Below, piece by piece: positions 25,730-32,924 of a stretch of DNA of 64,000 nucleotides (position 1 is the first letter of the stretch; every line of letters starts with the position of its first letter). The position numbers and the translations under genes were made by a program. The notes under the pieces were generated by a model, which was not told the DNA's origin, searched no databases, and saw nothing but the letters and a program-made list of their open reading frames with translations. Source of the DNA: Candidatus Dependentiae bacterium (GTDB taxonomy: Bacteria > Babelota > Babeliae > Babelales > Vermiphilaceae); NCBI GenBank assembly GCA_026389015.1, contig JAPLIR010000025.1, forward strand, positions 1-64,000, read 5' to 3'.

Positions 25730-26707
25730 ATGAGAATGCAAACGGATAAAAAAACAGGCGCACTAGCATTGATAAAAGAGTTAGTTATTCTTCTACTCAT
25801 TGTCTTTGTTGTTCGCACTATCGGTTTTGGTTTATATCAAGTGCCAACCGGTTCAATGGAAACTACCATTTTAGTTGGTGAGCGATTCTTTGCAGAAAAA
25901 TTTACTCCATGGTTTTCAAAGCCAGCGCGCGGCGATATCATAGCTTTTAATCAACCAGAAACAATGTACGTCTACTCTTCTAATCCTGCAATATTGTTTG
26001 TTCAACAGTATATCTGGGGGCCAGTGAATTTGACCAAGCGTGTTATTGGTTTGCCTGGTGATAAAGTCAAAGGTGTTATTGAAGATGGCAAGCCAGTCAT
26101 TTATATTAATGATGTAAAGTTGGATGAGCCGTACGTAAACAAATATCCGCTTATTTCGGTGTATAAAGAATCCCTGCAAGAAGTGGATAAACTGAGTGAA
26201 GCCTATTTGACCGAGTTGCTTTTAACTGGTCGGATACGTTCATCTGATGTTAATGAACTTAAGGGAAGAGTAAAAGAACAATTTGCAACACAAAAATCAT
26301 TTGATCCTGCAGTGAGTTGGGACAAGCAACCGTTTTATCGCATTCAAGAAGATCGTATTGCGCTTAACGGTGAAGGTGAACCAGTAATACGTTATCCGTA
26401 TACAGTGTTAATGCCAGATCAAAGACCGATCCAACGTGGTAATGGCAATTATTGGGGTAACAGTGCCGATGAGTTTTATATAGAATTAGGTCCTAATCAG
26501 TATTGGTGCATGGGAGATAACAGGCTTGGTAGTGGTGATTCACGATACTTTGGGCCCGTTGATGGTAAGCATATCCATGGCAGGATTTTATACCGGATTT
26601 GGTCTATGGACAGCGATGAATCATGGTGGATTTTAGATCTACTCAAGCATCCTATAGATTTCTGGACACGTATTAGGTGGAATCGCTTTTTTGAGCGTGT
26701 TAGATAG
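25730..26707 (+). CDS. lepB: Signal peptidase I, copy 2
   Basis: Tandem paralogue of the preceding gene. Catalytic Ser is about residue 42 in VPTGSMETTI, catalytic Lys in LTKRVIGLPGD, and MGDNRLGSGDSRYFG is intact, so both copies look active. It has a longer insertion (ELLLTGRIRSSDVNELK region) than copy 1. AAAGGA eight bases before the ATG supports the start. Two copies may divide substrates among the many exported proteins in this genome. Confidence 0.93.
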   Translation: MRMQTDKKTGALALIKELVILLLIVFVVRTIGFGLYQVPTGSMETTILVGERFFAEKFTPWFSKPARGDIIAFNQPETMYVYSSNPAILFVQQYIWGPVNLTKRVIGLPGDKVKGVIEDGKPVIYINDVKLDEPYVNKYPLISVYKESLQEVDKLSEAYLTELLLTGRIRSSDVNELKGRVKEQFATQKSFDPAVSWDKQPFYRIQEDRIALNGEGEPVIRYPYTVLMPDQRPIQRGNGNYWGNSADEFYIELGPNQYWCMGDNRLGSGDSRYFGPVDGKHIHGRILYRIWSMDSDESWWILDLLKHPIDFWTRIRWNRFFERVR

Positions 26708-26803
26708 GAAAAGCGCTTAAAAGCTTGCAGGATCACGAAATTCTGGTACATTTAAAGTGTCGTTTTTACGACGTCCTATTTTTGATAATGAGTAGGTAGT
26801 AAT

Positions 26804-26874
26804 GGCGGCATAGCCAAGTGGTAAGGCATGGGTCTGCAAAACCTTGATCCCCGGTTCGACTCCGGGTGCCGCCT
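26804..26874 (+). tRNA. tRNA-Cys (GCA)
   Basis: A seven-base acceptor stem (GGCGGCA/TGCCGCC), a D arm with AGC...GGT, an anticodon loop CTGCAAA with anticodon GCA and a T arm with GGTTCGACTCC fold as a standard cloverleaf. The CCA end is encoded at 26875-26877. Confidence 0.95.
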
Positions 26875-26907
26875 CCAGTGATTGAAAGCTTTGTATTTGA
26901 TAGGTGT

Positions 26908-26991
26908 GCCGGGATGGCGAAATTGGTAGACGCAAAGGACTTAAAATCCTTCGAGCGTTAGCTCGTGCCGGTTCGAGTCCGGCTCTCGGCA
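26908..26991 (+). tRNA. tRNA-Leu (TAA)
   Basis: A class II tRNA with acceptor GCCGGGA/TCTCGGC (one G-U pair), anticodon loop with TAA, a long variable arm (CGAGCGTTAGCTCG) and T loop GGTTCGAGTCC. CCA is encoded at 26992-26994. It lies 30 bases after tRNA-Cys, so the two probably share a transcript. Confidence 0.95.
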
Positions 26992-26996
26992 CCAGG

Positions 26997-27052
26997 CTTC
27001 ACTAGGTTCTTCTCGCTCTGCTCGTAGAGCTAGCTACGCCTGGCTGACGCCA
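26997..27052. repeat. Palindromic repeat copy next to tRNA-Leu
   Basis: The segment GCTCGTAGAGCTAGCTACG followed by CCTGGCTGACGCCAG matches, with few changes, the stretch at about 62616-62653 after tRNA-Thr. It contains its own short inverted repeats. Both copies stand directly downstream of tRNA genes. Confidence 0.6.
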
Positions 27053-27089
27053 GTAAATAAAGAAAAAATTGTTATCTTTTTTTAAAGAT

Positions 27090-27139
27090 ATAAAACAAAG
27101 AGGGGCTGCAAACCAAATTGCAGCCCCTCTTTGTTTTAT
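27090..27139. terminator. Strong bidirectional terminator
   Basis: A perfect 22-bp stem (27090-27111 with 27118-27139) with a six-base loop, flanked by A- and T-rich runs, separates the plus-strand tRNA genes from the minus-strand gene ending at 27165. Confidence 0.92.
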
Positions 27140-27164
27140 AAAAAGCTATCTTTTTTTTGTAAGG

Positions 27165-27632
27165 TTAATTTTCTGGATTATTTTGGTCGCTTTGAGAGTC
27201 AAAAGGGGTGTTGTTGGCCCTTCTGACAATTGGATGTTCTCCTGCCCCGACTTCAGCTGCCAAAACAAATCTTAATGCTCTTGCAGCTGTATATTCTGGT
27301 TGTGCGCGTTGTGCTTGGCGAGCTAGGCGTGCTTGTGTGCGTCGATGTGTGGATACTTCATCATTGCGTGCATATATTCTATTAAGCTCTTCTTGACTCA
27401 ATTGAGCAGATTGGCTTTGGGGTTGTTGTATTTGTTGTGCCAGGGGTGCATTGTTTACCTGTGGTCGTGGTGGAGTTTGCGGGTGCTGTATTTGGCTAGC
27501 CTGTGTTTGTTGTGCAGTGTTGCCAGGATTACCTGTGCCTGCGCCAGCACCATCTTGCATAGCAAAAACGTGTGCTGTAATGCCAGTGCTTAATGCTAGG
27601 CATAGAAAAAATCTGTTGACTGACAAGTTCAT
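27165..27632 (-). CDS. Exported Gln/Pro-rich protein of unknown function
   Basis: A 155-residue protein with signal peptide MNLSVNRFFLCLALSTGITA (cleavage near VFA). The mature part starts Gly/Asn-rich, then is Gln/Pro-rich (about residues 40-80), then an Arg/Ala-rich helical stretch with RRTQARLARQAQRAQ. The leader closely resembles that of the next minus-strand gene while the mature sequences differ. No family recognised; a secreted, possibly host-directed role is only inference. Confidence 0.55.
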   Translation of the reverse strand: MNLSVNRFFLCLALSTGITAHVFAMQDGAGAGTGNPGNTAQQTQASQIQHPQTPPRPQVNNAPLAQQIQQPQSQSAQLSQEELNRIYARNDEVSTHRRTQARLARQAQRAQPEYTAARALRFVLAAEVGAGEHPIVRRANNTPFDSQSDQNNPEN

Positions 27633-27677
27633 AATGATATCCCTTTATAATTAAGATTTTCAATATATAGAAAGATC

Positions 27678-28034
27678 CTATTTTCTAATAGGAGTGGTAT
27701 ATCCTCCAACAGGGGAGTAGTTATTTCTCGGTATGTTGAGCATTTCTCTGATAGGAGTAGAAGGGCGTGTTCCCGCTGGAGATACATCTGGGGAGATATC
27801 ACCAGTGAAAGGCTGCTTTCTTTGTTCTGCTGCAAGCAAGTTAAGATTGCGTCGTGCTTGTTGATGTGCCTTCATGAATTGCCAGTCTATTTCTGAAATC
27901 TTTGGCAATTGATGTGGTTGGCGTGGTCTTAATCGCCCGTCCCATGGATTATTTGAGTTCATAGCAGAAACATGTGAATTGAATCCAAAGCTCAATATCA
28001 GGCATATAAAAAATTTGTTGAATAGTGAATTCAT
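27678..28034 (-). CDS. Small exported protein, leader-paralogue of its neighbour
   Basis: A 118-residue protein with signal peptide MNSLFNKFFICLILSFGFNS (cleavage near VSA). The mature region is basic and Pro-rich, with a helical segment WQFMKAHQQARRNLNLLAAEQ and a Thr/Pro-rich C-terminus (TPIREMLNIP, TTPIRK). The leader aligns with that of the 27165-27632 gene over its whole length. A short T-rich gap separates the two. Function unknown. Confidence 0.5.
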   Translation of the reverse strand: MNSLFNKFFICLILSFGFNSHVSAMNSNNPWDGRLRPRQPHQLPKISEIDWQFMKAHQQARRNLNLLAAEQRKQPFTGDISPDVSPAGTRPSTPIREMLNIPRNNYSPVGGYTTPIRK

Positions 28035-28350
28035 AATAAATACCTTTTGTGTCTTATTTTGTTAAATAATTATGATGCTATGAAAGCATATATTTTGACG
28101 TGATAATTCCAATCTTATTGCTTATTTGAATAATTGTCAACCGGAAGTGCTGATGTTGAATGCCATGTGTGTAAGTGTGCTATGGTTCATGCTTTTGTAT
28201 TATGCTTGCATGTGTTGTATTTGATTGGACTTTATTTTTGATTAATTTTGATGTAGTATGTGCCGTGTGGTGTTGCTTTTTGATGTATTAAGCAGCGTGA
28301 GTTTTATTGGTGTAGTGTACATGATGTACGGTTTAGTATTTTTTGTTAAG
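28035..28350. other. G/T-skewed intergenic stretch
   Basis: No gene of useful length is visible. From about 28140 to 28345 the plus strand is strikingly rich in G and T and poor in C (many TGTG, GTGT and TTG words). A 13-base inverted repeat GTACATGATGTAC lies near 28317. I see no tRNA-like fold. It may be an untranslated leader, a small RNA or gene debris. Confidence 0.4.
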
Positions 28351-28355
28351 ATTTC

Positions 28356-28383
28356 TTGACAAAACCTATGACCCAGATATTGT
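28356..28383 (+). promoter_or_regulatory. Promoter of the HU gene
   Basis: TTGACA at 28356-28361 and TATTGT at 28378-28383 are separated by 16 bases, upstream of the HU start at 28439. Confidence 0.55.
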
Positions 28384-28438
28384 ACAAGTTAAGTACTAGT
28401 TTCGTTTGCTTATAAGCAAAGCGATTAAAGGATATTTT

Positions 28439-28711
28439 ATGAATAAAGCAAAATTAGTTGAAGGCATGGCCAAAATAACCAAATTGCCTAAGTCAACGTG
28501 CAAAGAGTGCTTAGAAGCATTCATTACTTCAGTTGGCGCGGCATTAAAAGGTAACAAAACAGTTGTATTAACTGGTTTTGGTACTTTCAGTGTTATGAAG
28601 AGAAAGAGCAGAGTAGGTATTAATCCTGCCACTGGCAAGAAAATGCAAATACCTGCTAAGAAAGTTCCAAAGTTTAAGCCAGGTAAAGCATTAAAATCTA
28701 TGGTTAAATAA
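28439..28711 (+). CDS. hup: HU/IHF-family DNA-binding protein
   Basis: Histone-like nucleoid protein of 90 residues. It shows the family core (LTGFGTFSVMKRKSRVGINP and ATGKKMQIPAKKVPKFKPG) with the DNA-wrapping arm proline in NPATGK. The ATG at 28439 has AAAGGA about six bases upstream; the longer frame from 28406 adds a non-conserved extension. It has its own promoter and two terminators, so it is monocistronic. Confidence 0.95.
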   Translation: MNKAKLVEGMAKITKLPKSTCKECLEAFITSVGAALKGNKTVVLTGFGTFSVMKRKSRVGINPATGKKMQIPAKKVPKFKPGKALKSMVK

Positions 28712-28736
28712 CCTAGTTTTAATATACGGTTTATTC

Positions 28737-28772
28737 AAACGGGGAGCATCAATTGGTGCTCCCCGTTTCTTT
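28737..28772 (+). terminator. Terminator of the HU gene
   Basis: AAACGGGGAGCATC pairs with GGTGCTCCCCGTTT around an AATT loop (28737-28768), followed by T-rich sequence. Confidence 0.9.
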
Positions 28773-28790
28773 GTTTAAGCTTCGATGTTC

Positions 28791-28823
28791 AAAAAGAGCT
28801 GTCATGTATGATGGCTCTTTTTT
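28791..28823 (+). terminator. Second terminator-like hairpin
   Basis: AAAAAGAGC pairs with GCTCTTTTT, with a short inner CAT/ATG pairing, ending in a T-run. It may be a back-up terminator for the HU gene or act on an antisense transcript. Confidence 0.65.
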
Positions 28824-28951
28824 GTTGCGAATAATTATTGTGGGTTACTATACTGGCATTAATGTGTGATTTTTTTATAAATTAACTCCTCACACGGCTT
28901 AAAAATAAGTTGTTTAGGGGGCCCCTGGAAAAAAGGCTTTAGCCTATTCAT

Positions 28952-28979
28952 CCCAGTCTTGAAAAGACGTGGGTTTTTT
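28952..28979 (+). promoter_or_regulatory. Attenuator-like hairpin in the leader of the FUN14-like gene
   Basis: CCCA-GTCTT pairs with AAGAC-TGGG around a GAA loop with one bulge, followed immediately by six T, only 29 bases before the next ATG. Just upstream are GGGGGGCCCCT and a small AAGGCTTTAGCCT hairpin, so alternative folds are possible. No known riboswitch class is recognised. Confidence 0.5.
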
Positions 28980-29007
28980 CTAGGGATAAATAAGGGAGAG
29001 AAGAACA

Positions 29008-29412
29008 ATGGTGAATGCGCCCGTGCAACCAGAAATGAGTTTTTTTCAAACGATTCAGCATTATCTCAATCCTCGTTTGATCTGGCAAAAAATTACCGAA
29101 TCCAAGGATGTTATTTTTGATGTCATAGTTTTTTCGGGTGTAGGTTTCTTAGTGGGGTTTGTACTAAAAAGATATGGAGAATATGTTGCGGTGCTTGTTG
29201 GATTTATTTTAGCACTCGTACTGTTGCAGCATTTTGAGTTATTGAATATTGGTATCAATTGGGCAAAAATTAATCATTGCTTTGGGTTAAAGCCAATAGT
29301 AGTCCCTGAAGGTGGTTCGCTAGCAGCCGTATATTGGGAATGGGTTACGCAGAATGTGGCCGCAGTGATCGGCTTTTTTGTAGGATTTTTTGTTGGGTTA
29401 AGGGTTGGGTAA
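29008..29412 (+). CDS. FUN14-family-like small membrane protein
   Basis: A 134-residue protein with three hydrophobic segments. The pattern GVGFLVGFVLKRYGEYVAVLVG, then LLQHFELLNIGINWAKIN, and a Gly-rich last segment (GFFVGFFVGLRVG) resembles FUN14 proteins, where glycine-zipper helices are separated by a conserved Gly-x-I-x-x-(D/N)W step. Function in bacteria is unknown. A good ribosome binding site (AAGGGAG) precedes the ATG. The assignment is from pattern only; an unrelated glycine-rich membrane protein remains possible. Confidence 0.55.
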   Translation: MVNAPVQPEMSFFQTIQHYLNPRLIWQKITESKDVIFDVIVFSGVGFLVGFVLKRYGEYVAVLVGFILALVLLQHFELLNIGINWAKINHCFGLKPIVVPEGGSLAAVYWEWVTQNVAAVIGFFVGFFVGLRVG

Positions 29413-29434
29413 TAGAAAATAAGAAAGGGAGCTT

Positions 29435-30022
29435 GTGGCCAATAAAGAAACGTTTGTTGAAGAGCTTTGCGCTATTTTACTTAAAAATAAGATGGTAACA
29501 GATATTGAAGCAGTTGCCATGAAAGATGTGTTTAAAGATTCAGAACAAGAAAACTTTGATGATTTTTTATTGAAAGAAGGCTTTCTAGAATCATCTGATC
29601 TTCTGCGCGCTTTGAGTGTGTACTATAGAGTGCCATCATTTGATGTTCAAGGGCATTTTTTTGAAACTTTTTTATTACATCAATTTCCTAAAGATTTTTT
29701 GTTGCGTCATAGTGTGATTCCTCTAGAGGTTGATCAAAACATGATTATTGTTGTGGCGAGCAGACCGGAAGATCCTGGGCTTGAAAGCGCTATGCGTGAG
29801 TTTGTTTCTTATGAAATAGAATTTTTTGTTGGCATCAATGGCGACATTATTGATGCGATCGAAGAGTTTTACGACAGATCGTTAACCACCGATGCGCAAA
29901 TCGAAGATAACGATATGCGTGAGGATGAGCGATTAGAGGATGAAGCCATGGCAAAAGATGAAATTGTGGAAGAGTTGACCTATAGCGACATAGTGTATCG
30001 TGATGAAGATGATAAAAAATAA
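29435..30022 (+). CDS. GspE/PilB N-terminal (MshEN-like) domain protein
   Basis: A stand-alone 195-residue protein resembling the N-terminal domain of type II secretion/type IV pilus ATPases: LLKEGFLESSDLLRALSVYYRVPSFDV, then HSVIPLEVDQNMIIVVASRPEDPG. In usual GspE/PilB it is fused to the ATPase core, which here is the next gene, 21 bases away. The C-terminus is strongly acidic. The start is GTG at 29435, with AAAGGGAG just upstream. In related proteins MshEN domains can bind c-di-GMP; whether this one does cannot be seen. Confidence 0.72.
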   Translation: MANKETFVEELCAILLKNKMVTDIEAVAMKDVFKDSEQENFDDFLLKEGFLESSDLLRALSVYYRVPSFDVQGHFFETFLLHQFPKDFLLRHSVIPLEVDQNMIIVVASRPEDPGLESAMREFVSYEIEFFVGINGDIIDAIEEFYDRSLTTDAQIEDNDMREDERLEDEAMAKDEIVEELTYSDIVYRDEDDKK

Positions 30023-30043
30023 TAAGCATGTGTGTGCTGCGCT

Positions 30044-31219
30044 ATGAATAAAGAAATAAAGCAGAGTGATGCGCCAGCTATTCGGTTGGTGGATGCTATT
30101 TTGCAAAAGGCAATTGCTAGTCATGCATCGGACATTCATTTGGAATCTACGGCAAAAGGTTTGCGCATTAGATTTCGTATTGATGGCATGCTCTATGATC
30201 AAGAGACCATTGAGGCTGTATTGATGTCTCATCTTCTTTCGCGGATTAAAGTGCTCGCCAATATTAATATTGCAGAGAAACGGGTTCCTCAGGATGGTAA
30301 ATTCAGAACGGTTGCCGATGGGCACGACATCGATTTGAGAATATCTACGTTTCCTTCTATCTATGGCGAAAAGATTGTTATTCGTATTTTAGATCGATCA
30401 CTTAATAAAATCACCCTCGATGCTTTGGGCATGTACGATAGTATGCTCCAGCAATTCAAGGAACTTTTGATGCGGCCGCATGGTTTTTTCTTAGTGACGG
30501 GACCGACTGGTTCAGGAAAAACCACCACCTTGTACGCCGCTCTTTCTGCTTTGAATGCACCCGAAAAAAATATTATCACGCTTGAAGACCCTGTTGAATA
30601 CAGTGTCGATGGTATTACCCAAGGTCACATTAATCCTGAGGCTGGGTTTACGTTTAGCAAGGGGATTCGTTCTATTTTACGTCAAGATCCAGACATTTTA
30701 ATGGTCGGGGAAATTCGAGACAAAGAAACTGCTCGTACTGCCATTGAAGCTGCGTTGACTGGTCACATGGTGCTAAGTACGTTGCATACCAACGATGCAC
30801 CAAGCGCCATAATGCGCCTTATGGATATGGGTATTGAGCCTTTTCTTATTAATGCTGCCGTCACGGGAGTTTTGGCGCAGCGCTTGGCTCGTAAAATTTG
30901 TGTTGCATGCCGCACTGCCGTAAGGCCTGATGAGCAAGAGCAACAGATTTTGCAGCGCGTAGGTCTCAAGGTTGATCAGCTGTATAAAGGAAAGGGCTGC
31001 GATACATGCTTGAATCTTGGGTATAAAGGCAGAACAGGAATTTTCGAATTTTTGACCATGACTAATGCGCTGCGTGCTTTGATTGTACATCGGCCACAGT
31101 TTGACGCTATTTATGCACAAGCATTGCAGGACGGTATGCCGACGATGCTGCATGACGGCGCTCAAAAGGTTAAAGATGGCATTATTACGCTAGAAGAACT
31201 TATCCGAGTGGTCGTTTAA
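30044..31219 (+). CDS. GspE/PilB-type secretion ATPase core
   Basis: Hexameric ATPase of a type II secretion or type IV pilus machine. Motifs: ASDIHLE at the N-terminus, Walker A GPTGSGKTT, Asp box and Walker B region (ILMVGEIRD), His box (LSTLHTNDAPSA), and a four-Cys zinc site (ICVACR and CDTC) followed by GYKGRTGIFE. All catalytic parts are present, but the protein (about 391 aa) lacks the N-terminal domain, which is encoded just upstream. The ATG at 30044 has only a weak ribosome site; GTG at 30032 is an alternative. No pilin or secretin gene lies in the window. Confidence 0.9.
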   Translation: MNKEIKQSDAPAIRLVDAILQKAIASHASDIHLESTAKGLRIRFRIDGMLYDQETIEAVLMSHLLSRIKVLANINIAEKRVPQDGKFRTVADGHDIDLRISTFPSIYGEKIVIRILDRSLNKITLDALGMYDSMLQQFKELLMRPHGFFLVTGPTGSGKTTTLYAALSALNAPEKNIITLEDPVEYSVDGITQGHINPEAGFTFSKGIRSILRQDPDILMVGEIRDKETARTAIEAALTGHMVLSTLHTNDAPSAIMRLMDMGIEPFLINAAVTGVLAQRLARKICVACRTAVRPDEQEQQILQRVGLKVDQLYKGKGCDTCLNLGYKGRTGIFEFLTMTNALRALIVHRPQFDAIYAQALQDGMPTMLHDGAQKVKDGIITLEELIRVVV

Positions 31220-31248
31220 ATCGTTTTATTTTTAAAAAAGGAAGATGT

Positions 31249-32070
31249 ATGCAAGTAATAGCTCATGGTAGATTTGCTGATTACAAGGTGTGGTATTTGT
31301 TGTTGGCGCATTTAGTTTCAGCATTGTTGCTTGATTTTAATGCAACAATCTATTCTCTTTTTATTATTACTCCTTTGAATTTGCCCGACTTGGGTACGAT
31401 AGCTGGTTTTTTGTGGTTTGTCTGTTCGCTCCTCATTTTGCGGTTAATTATTAAACATTTTAATAATGGTGTTTTACCGACTGTAGCTGAAGTTTTAAGC
31501 TATTTATTCACGTTTGGATACGGTGTGTACATGGTGGGTAATAATGTGCAAGCAAAGATGTGGATTTTAAAATATAATGACGAGCTTGGGCTTGGACATG
31601 CTCAGCCAGGTGTTGATCCAAAATTAATACCAGTCTTTAAACTCATATATTTTTATGATGAATATTTTGGTCATTTCTTGATTTATATTCCTTACTTTCT
31701 GCTCTTTGTGGTTGGCTATGCTGTCTCTTTAAGGCCAGCAACACACCTTGTATCGACCCCTTCTAAGGGAGATGAGGCTACGTATCCTTGGTGGATGTAT
31801 ATTGTTGTTGGCCTTACAAGCATGTATTTTGCTTGGGATGCAGTTGAGGGTCAATCGATAATACTATTTACGGTGATCTCTGCGATTCTTCTTGTCGTGA
31901 AATTGTATTATCGTGGCAAGGGTTTTGTGCCGGGGCTTTATGGTAAAACAGTTGAAGCAATGTTTGCCTTGAGTTTTATATGGATTCTCTTGTGGTGGGG
32001 CTTGGTTGGTCATTTTAAAGAAATGCCACAAGTGCTCGAAACATTAGGGCGAGTATTAAAGATCACATAA
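31249..32070 (+). CDS. Multi-pass membrane protein of unknown function
   Basis: A 273-residue protein with about seven hydrophobic segments. It has aromatic-rich stretches (YFYDEYFGHFLIYIPYF, PWWMYIVVG) with acidic residues close to the membrane, as in some transporters or enzymes. AAAGGAAG precedes the ATG. It follows the GspE gene by 29 bases. No family recognised. Confidence 0.6.
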   Translation: MQVIAHGRFADYKVWYLLLAHLVSALLLDFNATIYSLFIITPLNLPDLGTIAGFLWFVCSLLILRLIIKHFNNGVLPTVAEVLSYLFTFGYGVYMVGNNVQAKMWILKYNDELGLGHAQPGVDPKLIPVFKLIYFYDEYFGHFLIYIPYFLLFVVGYAVSLRPATHLVSTPSKGDEATYPWWMYIVVGLTSMYFAWDAVEGQSIILFTVISAILLVVKLYYRGKGFVPGLYGKTVEAMFALSFIWILLWWGLVGHFKEMPQVLETLGRVLKIT

Positions 32071-32094
32071 GCGCACTATGGTTTAAAAAGTAGG

Positions 32095-32138
32095 TATAGC
32101 GTAAAGCCCAGCTAGGAATAGTTGGGCTTTACGCTATA
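32095..32138. terminator. Long hairpin between the GspE region and the suf operon
   Basis: TATAGCGTAAAGCCCAGCT (32095-32113) pairs with 32120-32138 across a six-base loop, with one G-U pair. It is followed by CTTGTTTT, a modest T-run. Probably the terminator of the preceding membrane-protein gene. Confidence 0.7.
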
Positions 32139-32192
32139 CTTGTTTTATAGGAATTCTACTGTGCTAATCGATCTTGAATGGGTTTAGGGTTA

Positions 32193-32924
32193 ATGTTATC
32201 TATTACTAATCTGCATGTTGCACTTGAATCAGCCCTTGCTATCGTCAAAGGGCTTAATCTTACTGTTCAGCCAGGGACCCTTCATGCAATCATGGGGCCA
32301 AATGGTTCGGGCAAAAGTACGCTAGCACTTACCCTTATGGGGCATCCGCGTTACACCATTACACAAGGATCAATGGTTTATAAGGGCCAGGATTTGGCGC
32401 AGCTGTCTCCTGACAAGCGCGCAAAATTGGGCATATTTCTAGCCTTTCAGCATCCATACGAAATTCCGGGTGTCACTGTTCTTACTTTTCTCAAGGAAGC
32501 CCATCAAGCAGTGACGGGCGTTCAAAGTTCGGTCAAAGATTTTAAGGCATTGCTTGAAAGCAAGATGGAACTTCTTTCTATGGATCCATCCTATGTCTAT
32601 CGCAGCTTAAACGACGGCTTTTCTGGCGGTGAAAAAAAACGCCTTGAAATGTTGCAATTATTGGTGCTCAAACCAAGCCTGGTGATTCTTGATGAAATCG
32701 ATTCTGGGTTGGATATCGATGCGCTCAAGGTTGTTGCTGCAGGATTGAATCAGCTCAAAGTAGATAATCCAGAGTGTGCCATTATTATGATTACCCACTA
32801 TCAACGCATGCTTGATTATATAAAACCTGACCATGTCCACGTTATGCGCGATGGCCAGATTGTGGCTTCGGGGGATGCGCAGCTCGCACATGATTTAGAG
32901 CATAAGGGTTACGATGCCTACTAA
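32193..32924 (+). CDS. sufC: Fe-S cluster assembly ATPase SufC
   Basis: ABC-type ATPase of the SufBCD scaffold. Walker A is GPNGSGKST, the signature is FSGGEKKR, the Walker B region is [12 protein letters not shown], and [11 protein letters not shown] is a SufC hallmark. I favour the ATG at 32193 because TAGGG lies just upstream and the longer version from 32178 adds only MGLGL. It is first of the sufC-B-D-S operon and overlaps sufB by 11 bases. Confidence 0.95.
   Translation: MLSITNLHVALESALAIVKGLNLTVQPGTLHAIMGPNGSGKSTLALTLMGHPRYTITQGSMVYKGQDLAQLSPDKRAKLGIFLAFQHPYEIPGVTVLTFLKEAHQAVTGVQSSVKDFKALLESKMELLSMDPSYVYRSLNDGFSGGEKKRLEMLQLLVLKPSLVILDEIDSGLDIDALKVVAAGLNQLKVDNPECAIIMITHYQRMLDYIKPDHVHVMRDGQIVASGDAQLAHDLEHKGYDAY

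Noticed and set aside
24773-26707. One lepB gene split by a frameshift
   Set aside because: Each frame has its own membrane helix, catalytic Ser, Lys and MGDNR box, so these are two full genes.
28921-28980. IS200/IS605 end or TnpB guide-RNA relic
   Set aside because: The hairpin with AGGCTTTAGCCT loosely recalls such ends, but no transposase or TnpB remnant is nearby and a simple attenuator explains it.
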